Part shown: piece after piece, positions 59,385 to 64,000 of the stretch | Position numbering within the stretch: the stretch's first letter is position 1 | Layout: the number at the start of each line of letters is the position of its first letter | Translations under genes and position numbers: made by a program | The notes under the pieces: generated by a model | Told to the model about the DNA's origin: nothing | Database searches by the model: none | Seen by the model: only the letters and a program-made list of their open reading frames with translations | Source of the DNA: Streptomyces sp. LHD-70 | GTDB lineage: Bacteria; Actinomycetota; Actinomycetes; Streptomycetales; Streptomycetaceae | DNA length: 64,000 nucleotides | Reading direction: 5' to 3' | Assembly: GCF_031157275.1 (NCBI RefSeq) | Contig: NZ_JAVIFW010000003.1 | Span: 310,001-374,000, forward strand

Positions 59385-61145
59385 TTACGGATACTCGACG
59401 AGGTTGGCCACATTCGACGTCGAATTCGACGGCCCGCCCTGGTCGTTGACGACATGCCGGATCGTGCCCGTGCCGCCGAGCGACACGGTGACCATATTGC
59501 GGAAGCGCACGTCAGGACGGTTCGGCGCCGCGATCGCCCGCTCCGCCGTGACCCCCGGGTTCACGTTGAAGTAGCAGTAACTGCCCAGCCCGTACGCCTG
59601 ATGCGAGGTGACGGAATCGGCGACCCGGTACGCGGCGTAGCCCTGCGTCCCGCCGTCCATCCAGGCGGCCTGGTCCGGCGGGTCGTACGGCATCTCGTTC
59701 TGGAAGAAGTACGTGCGCCCGCCGTTGCCGTTCCAGATCGTCTGGTCCTTCTGGTAGTGCTCGACGAACAGGCCGTACATCGTCACGTCGTCGCCGTTCA
59801 CCACCAGGCCCGTGTCGACGGTGTTGGTGTTCCAGCCGACGCCCTCGCCGTGGTCGGCCCGCCAGATCCAGGTGTGGTCGCCGATCACGTCGTCGCTGTG
59901 CACGACCAGGCTCTTCGTGGCCTTGCCCGCGGCCGCGCCGCCGACCCGGAAGTACACGTCGTGCAGCGAGGTGGGGTCGGCCGCGTGGTCCGCGTCCGCG
60001 CCCTCGGCGCCGACCTCCATCAGGGTCTCGGAGTTGGTGGTGCCCGCGTCGAACAGCACGCCCGCGACCTTCACCCCGTCCACGTCGGCGACCGTCATCG
60101 CCGTGATGCCGCCGTCGGGGATGAACGTCGCCAGGCCGAGGCCGAGGACCACCGTGCCGGGCTTCGACACCTTCAGGGTCTCGTCGAGGTGGTAGACGCC
60201 GGGCGTGACCAGGAGATGCTTGCCCGCGTCGAGCGCCGCGTTGATGTCGCCCGCGCTCGCCCCCGGCTTCACCACGTAGAAGTCCTCGATCGGCAGGGAC
60301 TCACCCTCCGCCGCACCGCCCGACCAGCTCGTCCCCGCCGACTCCTTCCGCAGCGCAGGCACGAACACCTGGTACGCGTCCGACTCGTCCACGTGCAGGA
60401 ACGGCTTCTCACGGGAGACGGGCGTCTTGTCGACCCTGGTGTACGGCGGGTTCGGGAACTCGCCCGCCGGGGCGTTCCGCGCGCCGACGAACACCATGTT
60501 CCAGTTGGAGCCCTGCCAGCCGCTCCACTCGGTGTTCCGCGACAGCCACTGCTGCTGCGAACCCGAGCGCACCTGCCCGTCCACCTTCGTGTCCGCGAGC
60601 AGCCCGCCGCTCGACCAGCCGCCGTCGTCCAGCTGCAGATCGCCCTTCAGATGCATCCGGCGGTACGGCGCCGCCTGCGACACCGCCCAGCGATCGGCGC
60701 CGCCCTCCGGTGTCACGGCCAGATTCTCCGCGCCCCGCCAGAAGTTCTGCGTGGCGTTCCCGTCGAACCAGTCGGCCTCCGCGTGCACCGCACCGTTGAT
60801 GTTCGTGTCGTCCGGACTCGCGCCGAGCCCGGCCACCTGCGTGTAGAACCCGACGTTCGCCTTCACGTCGTACGAGCCCGGCTTGAACAGCAGCGCATGC
60901 CGCTCGCTGCCGAACTGGTTGGTCTCCTGTGCCTTGAACACCTCGTCGAGGCGCGACTGGATCTGCTCCTTCGGCATCGACGGGTCGAACACGTCCACGT
61001 TCGGCCCGAGATCGGGAGCCGCTGCGGCGGGTTCGGCGCCCGCGCGCTGTTCTACGCCGACGGCGAGCAGGCCGGACACGAGGACCAGTCCTGCCAGCGC
61101 CATGGACAGTGGGGTGCGGCCGCGTGGGCCGGAGTGTTTGCGCAT
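59385..61145 (-). CDS. Secreted right-handed beta-helix protein (pectate-lyase-like fold)
   Basis: A 586-residue exported protein. Signal peptide residues 1-38 (LAGLVLVSGLLAVGVEQRAG). The body shows repeated beta-helix rungs: LLFKPGSYDVKANVGFYTQV, KHLLVTPGVYHLDETLKV, TVADVDGVKVAGVLFDAG, TKSLVVHSDDVIGDHTWIW and DTGLVVNGDDVTMYGLFVEH. Such proteins are often annotated as adenylyl cyclase without support; a polysaccharide lyase or GH55-like glucanase is more likely. AGGAAG lies before the ATG. It is divergent from a LacI repressor with two kinds of operator between them. Confidence 0.8.
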   Translation of the reverse strand: MRKHSGPRGRTPLSMALAGLVLVSGLLAVGVEQRAGAEPAAAAPDLGPNVDVFDPSMPKEQIQSRLDEVFKAQETNQFGSERHALLFKPGSYDVKANVGFYTQVAGLGASPDDTNINGAVHAEADWFDGNATQNFWRGAENLAVTPEGGADRWAVSQAAPYRRMHLKGDLQLDDGGWSSGGLLADTKVDGQVRSGSQQQWLSRNTEWSGWQGSNWNMVFVGARNAPAGEFPNPPYTRVDKTPVSREKPFLHVDESDAYQVFVPALRKESAGTSWSGGAAEGESLPIEDFYVVKPGASAGDINAALDAGKHLLVTPGVYHLDETLKVSKPGTVVLGLGLATFIPDGGITAMTVADVDGVKVAGVLFDAGTTNSETLMEVGAEGADADHAADPTSLHDVYFRVGGAAAGKATKSLVVHSDDVIGDHTWIWRADHGEGVGWNTNTVDTGLVVNGDDVTMYGLFVEHYQKDQTIWNGNGGRTYFFQNEMPYDPPDQAAWMDGGTQGYAAYRVADSVTSHQAYGLGSYCYFNVNPGVTAERAIAAPNRPDVRFRNMVTVSLGGTGTIRHVVNDQGGPSNSTSNVANLVEYP

Positions 61146-61211
61146 GGGTCTTCCTCGGGGGTGGGGGGTGGAAGGGTGCGCGGAAGAGGTTGGTCCGGAC
61201 TTTCCTTGGCG

Positions 61212-61286
61212 CTTGAGTTAAGTGGTGAGGGAGTGACCCGTCAAGGGGTGTGCGGGGTCCTGGTGGGTTCAACTCTTGAATTAAGT
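61212..61286. promoter_or_regulatory. Pair of direct 12-base boxes upstream of the beta-helix gene
   Basis: CTTGAGTTAAGT (61212-61223) and CTTGAATTAAGT (61275-61286) are 63 bases apart, six helical turns, so a regulator bound to both would face the same side. They are A/T-rich islands in a GC-rich gap upstream of the minus-strand beta-helix gene. Confidence 0.5.
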
Positions 61287-61375
61287 CGGGGAGTTGGCGG
61301 GGGCGGCGCGGCTCGGCTGTGGCGAGTGAGAGGTGCTCGGTGGGCGGTGGTGGACCGGCAGGGCGAAAACGATTG

Positions 61376-61389
61376 CGTAAACGTTTACG
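61376..61389. promoter_or_regulatory. LacI-family operator before the lacI-type gene
   Basis: CGTAAACGTTTACG is a perfect 14-base palindrome with the central CG typical of LacI-family sites, 62 bases before the GTG of the adjacent LacI-type gene. Autoregulation is likely. Confidence 0.7.
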
Positions 61390-61450
61390 TCTTGCGTTCC
61401 ATGAGGTAGGTTCGGGCCCCGATCGAGACGGGCGAAGGGCTGGGAGAGCT

Positions 61451-62458
61451 GTGGCGACGATGGTGGATGTGGCGCGGCGCGCGGGCGTGTCCGTGGCCAC
61501 GGTGTCGCATGTCGTCAACGAGACCCGGCCGGTGCGGCCCGCCACCCGCGCGGCGGTCGTGGCCGCGATCGACGAACTCGGCTACACGCACAACACGTTG
61601 GCCCGCTCCCTGGTGACCTCGCGTACGCACTCGATCGGGCTCGCGGTGTCGGCGACGGCCAACCCGTACTTCACGGACATCCTGCGCGGCGTCGAGTCCA
61701 GCGCCCTGGAACACGGCTACAGCCTGCTGATCGCCGACCCGCACGACGACCCCGAGCACGAGCTGCGCGCCGTGAAGCTGCTGCACGAGCGGCGCGTGGA
61801 CGGACTCGTCGTCGCACCGTCCGCCCGGCCCGACGCGCTCCTCGACTACGTACGGCGCACCGCGCTCCCCACGGTGTTCCTCGACCGGCTCGCGGGCGAC
61901 GGCCACGACCAGGTGTGCGCCGAGAACGAGGAGCCGGTCGCCCGCCTCGTCACGCATCTCGCCGCGGCAGGACACCGCAGGATCGCCCTGGTCGCGGGCG
62001 CGCCCGGCCTCTCCACGACCACGGAACGCATCGCAGGCCACCGCATCGGACTCGACCGGGCGGGCCTGCCGTACGACCCCGCCCTGGTGGTCGGCGGCGA
62101 GTCGAGCGCCGAGGGGGCCGAGCGGGCCACGGGCGAGCTGCTCGCCCTCGACCGCCCGCCCACCGCCCTGGTCACCGCCAACAACACGATGACGATCGGC
62201 GCGCTGCGGGCCCTGCGGTCGGCGGGGCTCAGGGTGCCGGATGACATGGCGCTCGCCGGGTTCGACGACTTCGCGTGGGCGGATGTGTTCGAGCCCCGGC
62301 TGACCGTGGTGGACCAGCCCAGCCGCGAGATCGGCGCCACGGCCCTGCGCCTGCTCGTCGACCGGCTCACCGAACCCCAACGGGCCCCGCGCACCGTCCG
62401 GTTGCCCTGCGCCTTCGTCCATCGCGAGTCCTGCGGCTGCGGCCCGGACGGGGCGTGA
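61451..62458 (+). CDS. LacI-family transcriptional repressor
   Basis: A 335-residue repressor. HTH and hinge are at residues 1-60 (MVDVARRAGVSVATVSHVVN, then NTLARSLVTSRTHSIGLAVS). The periplasmic-binding-like effector domain follows (SSALEHGYSLLIADPHDDPE, VDGLVVAPSARPD, ALAGFDDFAWADVFEP). GGGAGAG lies 5 bases before GTG 61451; ATG 61460 is the alternative. A palindromic site upstream and a PfkB kinase downstream suggest it controls use of a sugar such as fructose or a ketosugar, and perhaps the divergent beta-helix gene. Confidence 0.92.
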   Translation: MATMVDVARRAGVSVATVSHVVNETRPVRPATRAAVVAAIDELGYTHNTLARSLVTSRTHSIGLAVSATANPYFTDILRGVESSALEHGYSLLIADPHDDPEHELRAVKLLHERRVDGLVVAPSARPDALLDYVRRTALPTVFLDRLAGDGHDQVCAENEEPVARLVTHLAAAGHRRIALVAGAPGLSTTTERIAGHRIGLDRAGLPYDPALVVGGESSAEGAERATGELLALDRPPTALVTANNTMTIGALRALRSAGLRVPDDMALAGFDDFAWADVFEPRLTVVDQPSREIGATALRLLVDRLTEPQRAPRTVRLPCAFVHRESCGCGPDGA

Positions 62459-62538
62459 CACGCCCACGCCCCGGCCCGAGCCCCGTCCCTTCCTGTCCCG
62501 CCTCCGTCCATCCGTACTGCCACCAGAAAGGCCAGCCC

Positions 62539-63468
62539 ATGATCGTCGTCGCCGGCGAAGCCCTCATCGACCTCGTCCCCGCGGGGCCCGCCGCCGAGGA
62601 CGAGCTGCCCGCGCTGCTGCCCAAGCGGGGCGGCGGCCCGTACAACACGGCGGTCGCGCTCGGTCGGCTCGGCTCACCGGTGGCGTTCTGCTCGCGGCTC
62701 TCCACCGACCACTTCGGTACGGCGCTGCTCGGCGGGCTCGCCGCGGACGGGGTCGACACCTCGCTCGTGCAGCGCGGTGACGAGCCGACGACGCTGGCCG
62801 TCGCCCATGTCGCCGCCGACGGCTCGGCCTCCTACAGCTTCCACGTCGAGGGCGCCGCCGACCGCCTCTTCGCCCTGCCCGCCGCGCTGCCGGAGGCCAC
62901 GCGCGCGGTGTCGTTCGGAACGTGTTCGCTCGTCCTGGAGCCGGGCGCGAGCGCGTACGAGGCTTTGCTGCGGCGGGAGTCGGAGCGGGGCACGTTCACG
63001 GCACTCGACCCGAACATCCGGGCCGGGCTGATCGCCGACCCGGACGCGTACCGGGACCGGTTCCGCGCCTGGCTGCCGTACGTGTCGCTGCTCAAGCTGT
63101 CCGAGGAGGACGCGGTGTGGCTGGCGCAGTCGGACGATCTCGTCGCGGCGGCGAAGGGGTGGTTGGGGCTCGGGCCGTCGGCGGTGGTGCTCACGCGCGG
63201 CGGAGACGGGCTTACGGCGCTGACGCGTGCGGGTGGCCGGATCGATGTGCCCGGTGTGCCGGTGGAGGTCGTGGACACGATCGGGGCGGGTGACACGGTC
63301 AACGCGGCGCTGCTGCACCGTCTCGACAGCCACGGCGCGCTGGCGGATGCGGGAGCGGAACTCGGTGCGGAGCAGTGGCGGGACGTGCTCGGGTATGCGG
63401 CGAGGGCGGCTGCCCTCACCTGCTCCCGGGCGGGGGCGGAGCCGCCGTATGCGGGGGAGTTGGGGTAG
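62539..63468 (+). CDS. PfkB-family carbohydrate kinase (fructokinase-like)
   Basis: A 309-residue ribokinase-fold kinase. N-terminal motif: IVVAGEALIDLVPAG, then the di-Gly hinge KRGGGPYNTAVALGRLG. C-terminal motif with the catalytic Asp: VEVVDTIGAGDTVNAAL (about 245-261), where GAGD forms the anion hole. LLKLSEEDAVWL is typical of fructokinases. It lies 80 bases after the LacI gene with AGAAAGG upstream of its ATG, probably in one operon with it. It phosphorylates a hexose at the cytosolic side. Confidence 0.9.
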   Translation: MIVVAGEALIDLVPAGPAAEDELPALLPKRGGGPYNTAVALGRLGSPVAFCSRLSTDHFGTALLGGLAADGVDTSLVQRGDEPTTLAVAHVAADGSASYSFHVEGAADRLFALPAALPEATRAVSFGTCSLVLEPGASAYEALLRRESERGTFTALDPNIRAGLIADPDAYRDRFRAWLPYVSLLKLSEEDAVWLAQSDDLVAAAKGWLGLGPSAVVLTRGGDGLTALTRAGGRIDVPGVPVEVVDTIGAGDTVNAALLHRLDSHGALADAGAELGAEQWRDVLGYAARAAALTCSRAGAEPPYAGELG

Positions 63469-63481
63469 GGGAAAAGTGCCC

Positions 63482-64000
63482 CTAGTCCGCCGGGAGGGCC
63501 GGGTGGGAGGGTGTGCGGGTCGGGCCGAAAAGCAGGGTGCCCAGGGCCACCCCGATGACCCCGCCCGCCAGTTGGGCTGCGACGAAGCCCGGCAGGGACG
63601 CGGGGGAGATGCCCGTGAAGGAGTCCGTGAAGGCGCGGCCGATCGTGGCCGCCGGGTTCGCGAAGGAACCGGACGAGGTGAACCAGATCGCCGCCGCGAT
63701 GTACGCCGCCACCGCGACCGGCGTGAGCTGGGGGCGGCCGATGCGGGGCAGGCCGTAGATCAGCAGCACCAGGCCCGCGGTGGCGACGACCTCGCCGAGG
63801 AGCAGGCGGTCGCCGATGCGCGCCTGCGTCGACCAGGCGATCCTGGCCCGCCCGAACATCGCCTCCGCGAGCAGCGCGCCCACCACCGCGCCCGCGGCCT
63901 GGGCCGCGACGTACGCGGCGGCGTCCCGGGCGCGTGGGCCCGAGCCGTCGTGCCGCCCCGCCCACCAGGCGGCCAGGGTCACCACGGGGTTGAGGTAGCC
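63482..64000 (-). CDS. Aquaporin/MIP-family channel (5' end missing)
   Basis: The C-terminal 172 codons of an MIP channel; the start is beyond the right edge. The first pore motif NPV is read at the edge (GYLNPVVTLAAWWAG) and the second NPA in GSFANPAATIGRAFTDSF. About four membrane segments are visible. The sequence after NPA (DSFTGISPASLPGFVAAQL) resembles aquaporins found in actinobacterial arsenic-resistance loci, but no ars gene is in view. It is convergent with the PfkB kinase gene, 13 bases apart. Confidence 0.85.
   Translation of the reverse strand, partial: GYLNPVVTLAAWWAGRHDGSGPRARDAAAYVAAQAAGAVVGALLAEAMFGRARIAWSTQARIGDRLLLGEVVATAGLVLLIYGLPRIGRPQLTPVAVAAYIAAAIWFTSSGSFANPAATIGRAFTDSFTGISPASLPGFVAAQLAGGVIGVALGTLLFGPTRTPSHPALPAD

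Noticed and set aside
59385..61145. Adenylyl cyclase
   Set aside because: Databases often give this name to the family, but no cyclase catalytic motif is visible; the repeated beta-helix rungs fit a secreted polysaccharide-active protein.
1..64000. tRNA, rRNA, riboswitch, prophage or polyketide/peptide synthase cluster
   Set aside because: Scanned by eye for cloverleaf-type ends, phage structural genes and modular synthase domains; none found. A covariance-model search would be needed to exclude small RNAs.

Overview
The window is chromosomal DNA of very high G+C content with almost every codon ending in G or C, many GTG starts, AGGAGG-type ribosome sites, TANNNT -10 boxes and ATGA/GTGA overlaps inside operons. 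Together with the gene families present (GlxA-type copper radical oxidase, ROK and LacI sugar regulators, SpoIIE-type phosphatase, alpha-lytic-type S1 protease, UreAB fusion) this points to Streptomyces or a close relative. No rRNA, tRNA, CRISPR array, prophage or complete insertion sequence was seen. Several decayed genes and small palindromic elements suggest an accessory-rich part of the chromosome.

Layout. 1-1278: the 5' end of a phosphonoacetate hydrolase-like gene, divergent from a LysR regulator. 1299-11946: a nitrogen-compound catabolic locus. A PucR-type regulator and a carbon-nitrogen hydrolase on the minus strand are divergent from a tightly packed operon: ureAB fusion, ureC, YtcJ-type amidohydrolase, MFS transporter, thiamine-diphosphate 2-oxoacid enzyme, aldehyde dehydrogenase. 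No urease maturation genes accompany it. 12139-15082: small conserved proteins (leucine-rich repeat, CGNR zinc finger, ACT-like, unknown). 15101-17053: a secreted peptidoglycan amidase. 17366-27599: a ROK repressor divergent from a sugar ABC importer (ATPase, two permeases, lipoprotein), a ketose 3-epimerase-like enzyme and a large secreted ThuA/sugar-dehydrogenase/PKD/CBM fusion.

27617-35745: a palindromic element beside a truncated sensor-kinase pseudogene, a small-molecule phosphotransferase, an HTH/TPR regulator, a PAS-PP2C phosphatase, a DHFR-fold reductase, a Tat-exported 7-bladed lactonase and a flavodoxin-fold quinone reductase. 36003-43335: a GlxA-like copper radical oxidase without its usual CslA partner, exopolyphosphatase, dGTPase, a membrane-anchored L7/L12-like protein, a secreted lipase and a methyltransferase. 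43574-47550: M20 peptidase with a 36-residue membrane protein, AhpD-like protein, serine hydrolase, GNAT acetyltransferase. 47956-53188: an orphan cytochrome oxidase subunit I, S1 protease under a LacI-type palindrome, zinc-ribbon protein, PLP ammonia-lyase. 53566-64000: a small acidic protein, HATPase anti-sigma-like protein, NB-ARC ATPase, thioredoxin-reductase-like flavoprotein, secreted phospholipase C-like and beta-helix proteins, then a LacI regulator, PfkB sugar kinase and a truncated aquaporin.

How the parts work together. The urease/ThDP/ALDH operon reads as a route that takes up a nitrogen-rich substrate, decarboxylates a 2-oxoacid to an aldehyde, oxidises it to an acid and hydrolyses amide or urea-type bonds. 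The ROK cassette looks like uptake and extracellular oxidation of an unusual sugar. The most noteworthy structural features are three related palindromic MITE-like elements sharing a core but carrying two kinds of terminal inverted repeat, a set of 22-36 bp tandem repeats placed at gene 3' ends, DosR-like boxes before the GlxA paralogue, and paired operators before the beta-helix gene and LacI gene.
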